A stretch of DNA of 64,000 nt from Siphlonurus alternatus (GCA_949825025.1 OX463788.1:62001-126000); one strand, 5' to 3'; positions 10,208 through 19,629 are shown, counted from the stretch's first letter. Numbers and translations are program-made. The notes: generated by a model from the letters alone, not told the origin.

Positions 10208-10552
10208 TTATTTTTTTAAAAATTTCAAGCAAAGGTGGCCACATTCAGGCTTACCATCTCGCTGAAATCTTTTTCTATTATATACAATATTTGAAACATT
10301 TTCCATTTACTGTAAAAATTCTTGTGGAGGCCGTAAATTTCCATATGAATCAAAATATTCCACAGTTTTACCCCTACGCTTATAACACACCCAATGGGAG
10401 CCAGGAGATTCAAAATCAGCTAAATTTATTACTCCACTCTCATAACTTCGAGACTTTTTTGGTAAGTTGTCCCTTGAAAACACTCCCCTGAAGTATTTAA
10501 CGTTTAATATCTTTGCATAGTGTGAAATTTCTACATTACTTAACGCTCTCAT
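10208..10552 (-). pseudogene. Adenovirus-type maturation cysteine protease, broken by an in-frame stop
   Basis: The N-terminal part (81 codons from ATG 10552) carries the catalytic His in GSHWVCY (H53) and the acidic residue in YFDSYG (D68), followed by LRPP, the pattern of adenain/Ulp1-type proteases that mature Polinton capsids. An ochre codon at 10307-10309 then stops translation. The same frame stays open beyond it to 10208-10210 and contains the rest of the active site: a Gln seven residues before the nucleophile and the ECGHLCLKFL block, with the catalytic Cys at codon 104. A single Tyr-to-stop type substitution would explain the break. As it stands the product lacks its nucleophile, so it should be inactive unless the stop is read through. 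Confidence 0.85.
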
Positions 10553-10566
10553 TGGGATTTTCTTAA

Positions 10567-11439
10567 TTAGTTTTTTGAATTTTTTGTATTGCTTATAAAT
10601 AAGCCGAGTCCTTCCTTATATGGTTTTATATACAATCCACGGCCTCCCTTCAATGCAATTGCCTCCATTGTTTGGTTATGACGTTTACTCTCTTCCAAGT
10701 CTCTTCTAGCTTGTTTCGCTTTATTAACTGCTGATGCAACACCGGATATTCCTCCTGTTAATGCCCCAAGTGCACTCAGACCTGCAAACAATGGTATTAA
10801 TGGTAAAAATCCCCCACTCTTTGGAATTTGAATTACTCTCGGTCTCTTGTAGGGAGTACTGCGTTTAATGTTTTTTCTTGCAGCCTTGAGTGCAATTTTA
10901 CTAACCAGTTTTATATCATTTGAGGGTGTCCTTTTCACTGCGTCTTTCACTACTTTCAGCCCTTGTCCAAAAGTTAAATTTTTGTTAACACTTTTTCCCT
11001 TCTTGGTTGTTGTTTTTTTAATTTTTTTTTTAATATTCTTTTTCTTCTTTGTCGCATTGCATGAACAATTATTTATCTTTCTCTTTTTTATTGACATACC
11101 CGCCCCTAATTTCAATTTTGCTTTCATTGCTTTATTTATAAACCAAGCAGCTGCTTTTTCTTTGAATGACGAATCTTCTGCATGCAGTCGATCAGATGCC
11201 GCTAAAGATAGAGTCTTATCAGCTTCGTGTCTGCTTTTTATATCGGAAAAATTAGAATAAGCAACATCATGATCTTTGCATGCTGCATCAAGTTTGTTTA
11301 TTCCCATATCACCTCTATTTAATCGAGCAGTGAGTTTGGTGCCAGGTCCGCAAAATTGATAGCCTGGCAGATGCGCTTCAAAAGGTAATTTGTTAATTAT
11401 ATTATTTAACAATCCTTCACCACATACTTCTGCGCTCAT
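10567..11439 (-). CDS. PLA2-domain / core-like virion protein, 290 aa
   Basis: The N-terminal domain (residues ~20-90) looks like the secreted-type phospholipase A2 found in parvovirus VP1 unique regions and in some Polintons: calcium loop YQFCGPGTKL (27-36), then DAACKDHDVAY (51-61) with the His-Asp catalytic pair at 57-58. In parvoviruses this activity helps virions leave endosomes; the same role here is inference. Residues ~115-205 are very Lys/Arg-rich, as in a DNA-condensing core protein. Then comes a hydrophobic segment LPLIPLFAGLSALGALTGG (212-230) that may act on membranes, and a C-terminal GRGLYIKPYKEGLGLF motif typical of insect Polinton relatives. It starts at ATG 11439 and ends 14 bp before the protease ATG. 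The frame is intact. Confidence 0.82.
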   Translation of the reverse strand: MSAEVCGEGLLNNIINKLPFEAHLPGYQFCGPGTKLTARLNRGDMGINKLDAACKDHDVAYSNFSDIKSRHEADKTLSLAASDRLHAEDSSFKEKAAAWFINKAMKAKLKLGAGMSIKKRKINNCSCNATKKKKNIKKKIKKTTTKKGKSVNKNLTFGQGLKVVKDAVKRTPSNDIKLVSKIALKAARKNIKRSTPYKRPRVIQIPKSGGFLPLIPLFAGLSALGALTGGISGVASAVNKAKQARRDLEESKRHNQTMEAIALKGGRGLYIKPYKEGLGLFISNTKNSKN

Positions 11440-11516
11440 GCTTGCTTGTCGAATGAAACTGCACTAATAGTTTCAATATAAGTAACTCTGAACTTCAACT
11501 AACATCACTTACTAAA
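11440..11516. promoter_or_regulatory. Shared divergent promoter between PLA2/core and ATPase genes
   Basis: Only 77 bp separate the divergent start codons. In the middle, 11475-11485 reads AATATAAGTAA on the plus strand and TTACTTATATT on the minus strand, so one AT element could serve as TATA-like box for both directions, ~35-40 bp from each ATG. Confidence 0.5.
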
Positions 11517-12205
11517 ATGAAATTTAAAAAGCATCATCAATCTATAAGTGTGTATGAATTTGATGGTAAAGATAACACTGCCATCTGTAGGAAAAAAATG
11601 GAAGTTTGTTACCAGAACATATTAGAGCTTTAATCTGTGGTAGTTCTGGATGTGGAAAAACAAATTTATTACTTAATTTACTAACGGATCCAAATGGAAT
11701 TAAATTTGAAAATCTTTACATATTTTCAAAAACATTTTTTCAACCAAAGTATCAAGTATTAAAGGAAATTATGAAATGTGTTCCGGAGATTAAATATTTT
11801 ACTTTTGAAAATACATGTGATGTGCCTCATCCTGATGAAGTTAATGTTAATTCAGCCTTCTGTTTTGATGACGTTGTATGCGACAAACAAGATCGGATGC
11901 GGTTATATTTTTGCCTTGGGCGTCATCGGAATATTGATGTCTTTTATTTATCTCAAAGTTACACAAAGGTGCCCAAACATTTAATAAGAGAGAATGCAAA
12001 CCTAATTGTTCTCTTCAAATCTGATCTTCTAAATATTAAACATGTATTTAACGATTGCGTCAACACAGACATGTCTTTTGAAACATTTAAAGAAATGTGT
12101 TCTGAGTGTTGGAAAGAAAAACATGGTTTCTTAGTAATTGATCTTGAGTGTGATACAAATGAAGGACGATATCGAAAGGGTTTCGATATTTTTATTCATG
12201 TATAA
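11517..12205 (+). CDS. Genome-packaging ATPase (FtsK/HerA, A32-like), frame-broken near its N-terminus
   Basis: The main frame (11606-12205, 199 codons) has Walker A GSSGCGKTN (residues 12-20 of that frame), Walker B FCFDDVV (85-91), a sensor-like YLSQSY (114-119) and a following Arg (R128), the signature of Polinton A32-like packaging ATPases that pump DNA into capsids. It has no ATG before the Walker A. The natural start, ATG 11517, lies in another frame that begins MKFKKHH, includes EFDGKD, and ends at TAA 11631-11633. The frames meet at an A7 run (11592-11598); a -1 shift there joins them. This could be one lost A, an assembly error, or programmed -1 slippage. Its stop overlaps the TATA box of the next gene. 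Confidence 0.85.
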
Positions 12206-12210
12206 ATATT
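12201..12210 (+). promoter_or_regulatory. TATA-like box for the conserved 334-aa gene
   Basis: TATAAATATT overlaps the ATPase stop codon (12203-12205) and lies about 32-41 bp before ATG 12242. Confidence 0.5.
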
Positions 12211-12241
12211 TTTACAACTTTAACAGATCTACACATGAAAA

Positions 12242-13246
12242 ATGAAAGCTGTTGGGACAAGTTTAAAGGTAAAAAAAAAATACCTTAAATCAAGCATAAG
12301 AAAGCGAAAAAAGAAGCAAAGTAATCGAGAAAATTTAAAGGCTGCAATTTTAAAAAGTAGCAAAAATATAAGAATGAAATATCAAGATATAAAGAGGAAT
12401 ATTATGGATGAAGATTTTATTTTAGAAAAACATTTTAAGCCACTTACAAATCCTTTAAAAAGGATTGCAGAAGAGAGTGTTAATACGCTACTGGAACCTC
12501 TAAATAAGTTAGCAAATAGGAAGAAATATAAAGAAGATGGTAGTGAAAAACCAAACCAGGAAGCAACAATTAATGACAAATTATACAACAATGAGGAAAA
12601 CATGAAAATTAGCAGTGGTGAATCAGAGGAACCTATTCTCAAACAGCAGTTTAATGAAATACATAGAGCCGTCAATAGTTCTCAAGGTATGGTTTTTGCT
12701 GAAAAAGGTTTACAAACATTAAATGAAAACTTAAAACAGTTTATTCAAAAAATTATTGATGGAAATACTCAAGACTTAGATACAATATATGTTGTACGTT
12801 ATACAGGAAATAATTGGATGATTGGTGATAAGGAAATTACTTTTCCAAATAATTTAATTCAAATTGATAATGAACTTTTTCCAGGAACAAAAGGATTATA
12901 TGAACTTTTGTTTTCATCAAATCCTAATGATCAAATTTTAACAGAACATGACCTGGAAAATTATAAAAAAATTCTCCAAATGTCAAACGCTCATAAGAAA
13001 ACGTATTCTGAACACAAGGCGATTAATTCAAACAAGGGCCGCAAATATATGAACTATGTCAGGAGACTCTTCCCGCCCAAAAAAGGATTCACAGGGACAG
13101 GCATGGATGCAACTGAAGCAATCTACGAGTATTGGAATGACCCAAATGAGCTTGTTGATCGTCTCAAGTTAATAATAGCTTCAACAGTGGCTGGTAATAA
13201 CAATCATGATAATGAAATTTTGTCAATAGTTTCAGAATTAAAATGA
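12242..13246 (+). CDS. Conserved Polinton protein of unknown function, 334 aa
   Basis: A protein type regularly found beside the ATPase in arthropod Polintons, without known activity. Order of parts: a strongly basic N-terminus (residues 8-30), a polar linker with likely coiled coil (~60-170), a compact conserved domain with YVVRYTGNNWMIGDKEITF (183-201), FPGTKGLYELLF (213-224), LENYKKILQMSNAHKKTYS (238-256), and a C-terminal motif YWNDPNELVDRLKLIIAS (297-314). The frame ends with TGA at 13244-13246, but five more sense codons and a TAA follow in the same frame at 13247-13264. The family normally extends a few hydrophobic residues here, so the TGA may be a recent CGA/AGA-to-TGA change of little effect. 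Predicted nuclear or virion protein; role not assigned. Confidence 0.78.
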   Translation: MKAVGTSLKVKKKYLKSSIRKRKKKQSNRENLKAAILKSSKNIRMKYQDIKRNIMDEDFILEKHFKPLTNPLKRIAEESVNTLLEPLNKLANRKKYKEDGSEKPNQEATINDKLYNNEENMKISSGESEEPILKQQFNEIHRAVNSSQGMVFAEKGLQTLNENLKQFIQKIIDGNTQDLDTIYVVRYTGNNWMIGDKEITFPNNLIQIDNELFPGTKGLYELLFSSNPNDQILTEHDLENYKKILQMSNAHKKTYSEHKAINSNKGRKYMNYVRRLFPPKKGFTGTGMDATEAIYEYWNDPNELVDRLKLIIASTVAGNNNHDNEILSIVSELK

Positions 13247-13279
13247 TCAAAAATAATTGCTTAAATATATTCATGCATG

Positions 13280-13289
13280 TATATAAAAG
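13280..13289 (+). promoter_or_regulatory. TATA box for the fibre-like gene
   Basis: TATATAAAAG, a near-consensus TATA box, 28-37 bp before ATG 13317. This is the best-formed promoter element in the transposon. Confidence 0.6.
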
Positions 13290-13316
13290 CATGGCAGTGT
13301 TGATTTATAAATAGTC

Positions 13317-13889
13317 ATGGTGCTGTCAAGGTTTGGGCAACATATAAGCTCTTTGTCACAAGTGACCTTTAACAGTGGCTCTTCTGACGAAATATGGACA
13401 GCATTGTATAACACTGATGAAAAGGAGAACTTAACTGCTTTAAATTCAAGTTTTACTGTAAAAGGTGAAGTTATAAGCGCAAATCATCATAGATTATCAG
13501 ATATAAAAATACCTATTGAAAGCAATGATGCTTGCACAAAAAGTTACATTGATGATAAACTGTTATCACATGAAGGAAAATACGTAAAATTTGACTCCGT
13601 AGACGGCATTGTTCACTTTAATAATAAAGTGATAAGAAATGTTGCTGATGCGCAGCACGCTTCAGACGCAATAAATTTAAAACTTCTCCGTCTTGCCTTT
13701 GATACATTAGATGATACAATATCAGCAAATAGTCTGTTATTTAGCCGAGAAAAAAACTTGTTTGACGCAAAGAATAAAAAAATTGGTAATTGTGGTTATC
13801 CTGTTAATGATGATGATGTTGTGAACCTCAGAGCATTACGGGAATACGTAGACAGTGCTTTGTCTGGTATTTTGTCTCATAATGAATAA
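13317..13889 (+). CDS. Fibre-like repeat protein, 190 aa (putative attachment spike)
   Basis: Three diverged copies of a ~22-26-residue motif are visible: around 58-79 (HRLSDIKIPIESNDACTKSY), 103-124 (NKVIRNVADAQHASDAINLK) and 153-178 (NKKIGNCGYPVNDDDVVNLR). The pattern, a short I-x-N/D strand, a P or A turn, then D-A/D-V-N-x-K/R-x-L/Y-I/V, is that of trimeric tail-fibre and virion-spike shafts in phages and large DNA viruses. A spike or receptor-binding role in Polinton virions is inferred; no enzymatic motif is present. It has its own TATA box, starts at ATG 13317, and its end overlaps the integrase start by 8 bp. The frame is intact. Confidence 0.6.
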   Translation: MVLSRFGQHISSLSQVTFNSGSSDEIWTALYNTDEKENLTALNSSFTVKGEVISANHHRLSDIKIPIESNDACTKSYIDDKLLSHEGKYVKFDSVDGIVHFNNKVIRNVADAQHASDAINLKLLRLAFDTLDDTISANSLLFSREKNLFDAKNKKIGNCGYPVNDDDVVNLRALREYVDSALSGILSHNE

Positions 13890-14862
13890 TGTGAAGAAAA
13901 AAATTGTTGCAGAACTTCATAAACCGGCAAAAAAAAACTTTTTAAGACAAAAAGTTTCTACGAAAGGCCTTTTGGATTTGTTTCAAGGTGACCTTGTGGA
14001 TATGCAAAAATTTTCTGATCAGAATCATGGATACAAATATATTTTATTTGTAATAGATGTGTTTTCAAAAATGGCATATGGAGAACCTTTAAAGTCAAAG
14101 ACTGGTGCTGAAGTAAAAATTGCTCTCAATAACATTTTTAAAAGAAGTGGAATTACAAAATTATTTTTCACAGACTTCGGTAAAGAATTTTATAATTCTA
14201 GTGTGTCGAATTTGTTGAAAAGTTACAATATTAAGCACTATTCAACCTACAGTGAAAAGAAAGCTCAAGTAGTAGAAAGGTTTAATCGAACTATAAAAAA
14301 TAATATGTATAAGCAGTTTAGTTTACAAGGTTCTTATAATTGGGTAAATATTTTACAATCCCTGTTAACTAAATATAACAATACTAAGCACTCAACAATT
14401 AAGATGACTCCAAGGCAAGTGAATAAACAAAATGAGAAGAGTCTGCTAAATACAGTTTACAAATATAACTATAATAATCAGAAAACCAATAAATTCTCTG
14501 AAGGAGATTATGTAAGAATCTCAAAGCATAGATATGTATTTACACGAGGGTTTCTACCTTCATGGTCTACTGAGATATTTAAAGTAAGAAAAGTTCAAAA
14601 TACATCACCAGTTACTTATTTACTCGAAGACATGCAAAATGAACCAATTTTGGGAGGCTTTTATGAACCGCAATTGCAAAAAACTGGTTTTCCTCACAGT
14701 TATTTAGTAGAAAAAATAATTAAAAAAAAAAGAGATCATTTGCTCGTGCGATGGTTGGGTTTTGATAAAAAAAACATGACAGTTTTATTCACAAGAATGA
14801 TTTATTATAATTTTTGTTTGGCACAAATATTAAAAAATTACAATAAAATAACAAAAATATAG
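13882..14862 (+). CDS. Polinton integrase (DDE, chromodomain), frame-shifted in its C-terminal tail
   Basis: Retrovirus-like integrase that inserts the linear element. Counting from ATG 13882, the catalytic triad is D37 (GDLVDM), D98 (FFTDFGKEF) and E132 (VVERFNRT), spacing D-x60-D-x33-E. The core is followed by an SH3-like region (EGDYVRI to FKVRKV) and a chromodomain start (SYLVEKIIKKKRDHLLVRWL). No N-terminal HHCC zinc domain is seen; the protein begins just upstream of the ELHKPAKKNF linker, as in adintovirus-type integrases. At the A8 run 14767-14774 the reading leaves the chromodomain; the alternate frame continues it (KHDSFIHKNDLL) to TAA at 14808-14810. So the last ~29 residues of the open frame are probably spurious. 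An earlier Met at 13855 lies inside the fibre gene and is less likely. Confidence 0.88.
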   Translation: MNNVKKKIVAELHKPAKKNFLRQKVSTKGLLDLFQGDLVDMQKFSDQNHGYKYILFVIDVFSKMAYGEPLKSKTGAEVKIALNNIFKRSGITKLFFTDFGKEFYNSSVSNLLKSYNIKHYSTYSEKKAQVVERFNRTIKNNMYKQFSLQGSYNWVNILQSLLTKYNNTKHSTIKMTPRQVNKQNEKSLLNTVYKYNYNNQKTNKFSEGDYVRISKHRYVFTRGFLPSWSTEIFKVRKVQNTSPVTYLLEDMQNEPILGGFYEPQLQKTGFPHSYLVEKIIKKKRDHLLVRWLGFDKKNMTVLFTRMIYYNFCLAQILKNYNKITKI

Positions 14863-15170
14863 AAAAATATAAATATCATTTTATACAATATATTTAACAT
14901 AAAAAAAGGAATATTATAAAATATGTCAAAAAAATTAAAATAATAATATGTATTACATAGTTAAATAGAACGTTCTGATATATCTTTAAAATTAAAAAAA
15001 CAAGAAGAATAATGTACGTAATGTAATGAAATGTTTAAACAAAACACAATAAATTTAAAAATAAAAGAAAAAAAATTGTTTAATTTTACAATAAATGCTA
15101 AAAGTAACAATATTCTACATAATTAAAATAGTGCATATACATAAAAAATTTACAGGTATTGAATTCACTT
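14863..15170. other. AT-rich convergent gap between integrase and PolB
   Basis: A 308-bp stretch with no coding potential. It holds two plus-strand AATAAA hexamers, at 15048-15053 and 15090-15095, that could end the rightward integrase transcripts. Confidence 0.6.
15048..15095 (+). terminator. Candidate poly(A) signals after the integrase
   Basis: AATAAA occurs at 15048-15053 and again at 15090-15095, about 190-235 bp past the integrase stop, before the PolB 3' end. Confidence 0.4.
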
Positions 15171-18100
15171 TCAACAATCACTTTCTTCAAGCTTATAGTG
15201 ACCATACGCAAATGTACATATTCCATCATTTGCAATAAATCTTTTATCATCAAATGGACTCAATGACAATTTGTTTTGCTCAACTGTACAAACATTATGC
15301 TTTACTGATAAAATTCTCCTAAATTTTGTATATTTTTCTTTATTGCTTTGAAGGCAAGTTAAATAATCCTTAAAATGTATTTGAGTGCCTAAATTTACTC
15401 TTTTCACGCCTTTTGCCGTCATTTTCTCCTCATTTTCAATAAGTAAAGCATACATTTTAGGTCTTAAGCCTACAAATTCTAGAATGCATCTACTTTTAGC
15501 CTCATCCTTGAACTTGCCCAAGGCCTTCTTATTTGTTAACGAGAAGCATATATGGTTATCAGGGTACTCTGAAGTATCAAAATATTCTTTAAGTTTTAAC
15601 ATTTCCTGATAAATATCATGACAAAACACTTCAATCATATAGGAATCCGTGTCCATGTATAAAAGATACATTTTATTTCCGAAATGTGGTCTCAAAATAT
15701 CATATAAAAAGCTGTACATTAATGTCTTTGAAATCTCTAATATGCTCATTCCTACATAGATTGGTTTGTCAAAGTAAATTATTTCCTTCTCCATTAGTAT
15801 AATGACAAGATTAAAATTAATTACAATGCGTTCTCTAAAATTTGGCTTATTTATTAATTTTTGTGCTTTTATTGGACACGAAACCAATTTGATGTTATGC
15901 CTTTTCCTTATATTTTCCATAGTTTTTCCAAAAACTGCGTTATTCATTAATTTAAAAAAATCTTTTTCAAAGCTATTCTTGGCTTGTGTTCTCACTTGTC
16001 AGTTCTGTGTTTAAATTTATGTAGTTACGTAACCAGTATGACTGATTGAATTGTAAAACTTTATGTATCTTTCTTAAAATCTAACCATGCCTCAAAGCTT
16101 GCTTCAAAGTTTTTATATGAAGCACATAATTTTTTTTTTCATCAAGTGTGGTTAATAATTTTTTTTGTCTACTTCCTGGAGGACAACCTGATTCAGGTAG
16201 CAGCGGTAAATCATTATGGAGATCATGCAAATGTTTTGGATAAGCAATATCAACTTCTAAAATGTACCCAATTTTTCCACAATCAGAAATTTTTTCAATA
16301 TCTTCAATTGAAAAATCATTTAAAGATATCCACTTGAAATCTGATATGGGAAGTTTTTGAATCATGGCCCATCCATAGAGGTTATTGGCATCCCAGTAAG
16401 CTATATACGACCGCGCTTTATCAGGATTAAAGTTTTTACTCCTTGGATCATTTGCAACACTGTGACGCTTTATGCATTGGGTTATGCCTCCCCGAATTCC
16501 TTTTTCAAACATGAGCAGCATATCATAGTCTTGTATTAGATCAAGAGAGGCATTCGTTTTTTTCAAAGCTGCGTCTAAGGCTAGACCAGGAGATGTGACG
16601 TAATAGCAGGGGTCTAATTGATAGGTTTTTAAGCAAACAGAACGGAAATTCTCAAACACATCAGCTAGAAGTAGAGTATCAATTTTTAAATACAAATCAC
16701 TGTACTCACCCAAAGTCTTAATATTAAAAGCCTCCCACACTCGTTTTGCATGGTCATAATCCTCTTGAGATATATGACTGGCTGTCAGAGAGCTGTAAAA
16801 CTGATTAATCGAAGGTAATTTGGTTTCATTCAACTTATCAAAATGGTCAACATGTTCGTATGGAAATACACCCTTTCATCGGACCAGATGAAATTTATCA
16901 GAAGGGAAATTAGTATTTATGTTCGTCATTTCAGAATCTGGCAGGTTCTTTGCTAGTGTATCTAATGAACTGGAAAGAAATCGAAATGAGTCAACAAAGC
17001 GTAACCTAAAATATTCTTGATATTTTTTGTTCTGAATATTCTCTAAACTTTTACTTACAGTTATATAAGTCTCTTCACTGCTTGGGATAATATCTATATC
17101 TCCTTCAAAATTTCCCAACTCTTTAATAATCATATGACAGTCGTAGAAACTGAAATTGTGAAACAAGATTGGTAAAATCCGTGGAATTTTATATTTTAAA
17201 TTACATTTTGAATGTGCAGCTCCAATAAAATTGCCCGTCAAGTGACAATGATCTCGGACTTTAACATGACCTTGCATTGTACTAATATAACGATCACAGA
17301 TATGACAAATAACAGCATCATTATATTCTTTTTCCTGAATAACAGTTAATTCATGCATTGGTATTACAGTGGAATATATATCTTTTACTTTATTTGCAAT
17401 GTCATGCAAGTGAGAAATAAAATCTAATGTTGCATTTTTTCCTCTAAATATAGTAGGCTCAAGTGGCAAGTCATGTACTACCGAAGAAGGTAGATGTGAT
17501 TTACTGTAAGAGCAAAATGACATTGGTACATGGTTTTGACATTTGTTGGTATAAGATTTATCCGCATGAGGTGAGCATGTGTCAATTTTTTCTAATATAG
17601 CCTCACAATCAGCATAGACTACAATAGGAACCCTCATTTTATGATTAAAATTCTTAAATCTTAATTGTGGTTTATTTCCAAAAGCGTCATTTTTAGGTAA
17701 TTCAATTCTTCCTGGTTCATGCAACATGCAGTTATTTCTGTGTTCCAATAATTTTTTTTTACCGTCTTTTGTGTAATATGTAAAACAGCGTTTGCAAATA
17801 AATATCTTATGTTGTACGCTATTTAATTGACTGCATATAAGCTTTGAAAAATTTTTAATGTAGCAGTAATGTGTCTGTCCTTGTGAGTTTCTTAAATATA
17901 ACAAGTCTCTATGATTTTTTAATTCTTTATCTACAACTTTAAGTGGATATATTTTTTCATTCTCATCATCAAAAGCAAACACATTAATACTAATGCTATT
18001 TATTTGTTCAAATTTCCGGATCTCATGCAATGGCGTTGGAGTAGTTATACAATTAAAATCATACGGATGCTTTAAATTTGTATATTTTGTAACCCTCTGT

Positions 18101-18933
18101 GGATCTTTTTTAACTAACGATGCTAAAATACTATATTCAAAACATCTATTATCCTTATTATCAACATTGATAATTGATTTGGTATATTTCAAGCTATTTG
18201 GAAGAGGAATGTATGTTGCACCTCTAAGAGGATTATATTTATTAATTCGAACGAGTAGCTTTCTGATTTTATGCAAAGCCCATCCACTCCCCTTTGTTGT
18301 AAACTCCACCAATTCTAATAATATTTTTTCAAATTTTTCATCCATTAATATGCTAAGGTCAGTTAGCTCATAAACAGGGGTATTTGCAGTTTTGAAATTT
18401 CCATCTAAAGAACTATCTTCTTTTACAAATTTACAATGAAGAACTAATTTGAATTTAATTGATTTATTTTCAAGTATCTCTTTATGCAAGATTTTTATGA
18501 TTTTATTTTTATTCGACATTAAATAATCTGCTGGATCCATAAATTTTTCAGGATTACGGAATCTATAAGTTTTTATACAGTTATTCATAGCACGTTCAAC
18601 AATTTCACCATTCTTTCTTCGCATCAATCGAGACTTTTTTGATGCAGGCTCATTATCGTCAGAATTGTCAGGTGTGTCACTGTCACTTATATTTCTATCA
18701 CAATTGTCGTTATACCTTTCATTATTTAAAAATACGTCACGCTCATTTGAATCACTTTGATCAACATTAGAACCAGAACTTAAGTTTACACTTGATTGAG
18801 ATGTTGAAGGTTCATTAATATTAATATTTTTTGATATCGTTCTCCTTCTAACTATACAAGATTTAGTTTCATGCCTGTTTCTTGCAAAATTTGTGTTGAA
18901 TTCTTGCTTACAGAAGTTGCACTTAAACTTCAT
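15171..18933 (-). pseudogene. polB: Protein-primed DNA polymerase B, broken in three places
   Basis: Replicates the linear element. First open part 16876-18933 (685 codons): C2HC finger (C5, C8, H21, C26), a polar linker, a second CxxC finger at 380/383, ExoI YADCEAILE (D442, E444), an HNH/endonuclease-VII-like insert (C543, C546, then DHCHLTG 561-567 and CNLKY), and ExoII NFSFYD (593-598). Second part 16081-16833: ExoIII YLKID, the IRGG element, and palm motif A WDANNLYGW. Third part 15171-15995: motif B KLMNNAVFGKT, motif C YMDTDS, and KMY. Breaks are TGA 16876-16878, which leaves the frame unchanged beyond it (a CGA-to-TGA change fits), TAG 16081-16083, and a frame change at about 15993-15999 that looks like a 7-bp insertion. 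The gene spans ~1,250 codons, full family length, but cannot give an intact enzyme. Confidence 0.93.
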
Positions 18934-19170
18934 TTTGAAAACGTGAAGAAGTACACTCTACAAAAGGAAACTAAATTAGAAACAAATTTTTTCAATTTCA
19001 AAATTAATATAAATGAGTATATAAAATTATATAAAATCAAAAAAAAAATATTCACCTTTTTCTGTTTTGTCTCGCAGTCGTCGCTGGTCCAAAACAGCAG
19101 GAGAGTGATGCTGACCGTCCTCTACTCGCAGGTTTCTTTATATGCTATTTGCCCCCCTCCAATTCTCCCC

Positions 19171-19629
19171 TCACTTCTCTCGGTCACTGTACACTTCATC
19201 AAAACATTCTTTGCATTGCGATAGAGGTCGAGTTACGCTTAATTCATTGTCACAGACACCGCACTGCATTCTCCCAATGCTGCTGTTTCCCCTGTGGTAT
19301 TTTTCTTTTTCTACTGGTCCATGAAAATCTCTCTCGTAAGTTCGCGAGTCACTTGATGTCTTACAGGATTCACATAAGGGATTGTAGCGTCCATTAACTT
19401 TTAAAAAAAAATTGATCTTCACACAGTAGTAACCAGAAACTGTAAGGAAATAACAACATCAATCTAAAGCAGTAGTTTAAATATAATAAATAAAGTATAA
19501 AATAATCAATATTTTATACTATATATGAAATAATCAATATATAATATAATATATTTGATTATAAAATGATGTTTAATAAAATAGGTATTTAAAAATATAT
19601 ATCTTACCTCCTGTATCACCTTCTGCCAT
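19171..19629 (-). CDS. Two-exon zinc-knuckle protein, 96 aa
   Basis: Exon 1 is 19608-19629 (ATG 19629, reading MAEGDTG plus one base), followed by donor GTAAGAT. Exon 2 is 19171-19439, preceded by a pyrimidine-rich acceptor TTTCCTTACAG. The 22 and 269 bp sum to 97 codons with one continuous frame; the 168-bp intron is AT-rich. The product has three CxxC pairs: C30/C33, C67/C70 and C83/C86, the last two forming a likely four-Cys zinc ribbon (QCGVC, then QCKEC 13 residues on). I do not recognise the family; nucleic-acid binding is a guess. Without splicing the frame has no ATG, which is why the gene is easy to miss. It sits upstream of PolB in the same direction. Confidence 0.62.
19440..19607 (-). 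other. Intron of the zinc-knuckle gene
   Basis: 168 bp with GTAAGAT donor (19601-19607 on the plus coordinate) and TTACAG acceptor (ending at 19440), rich in A/T. GT-AG ends and exact frame continuity support it. Confidence 0.6.

Noticed and set aside
10868..11260. Plus-strand 130-codon frame opposite the PLA2/core gene
   Set aside because: Antisense shadow of the Lys-rich minus-strand gene; its Phe/Leu-rich content mirrors AAA/AAG codons.
13882..14862. Chromodomain integrase as evidence of an LTR retrotransposon
   Set aside because: No reverse transcriptase, gag or LTRs; PolB, capsid genes and TIRs show a Polinton.
17993..18373. 126-codon plus-strand frame within PolB
   Set aside because: Antisense shadow of the conserved PolB N-terminal region.
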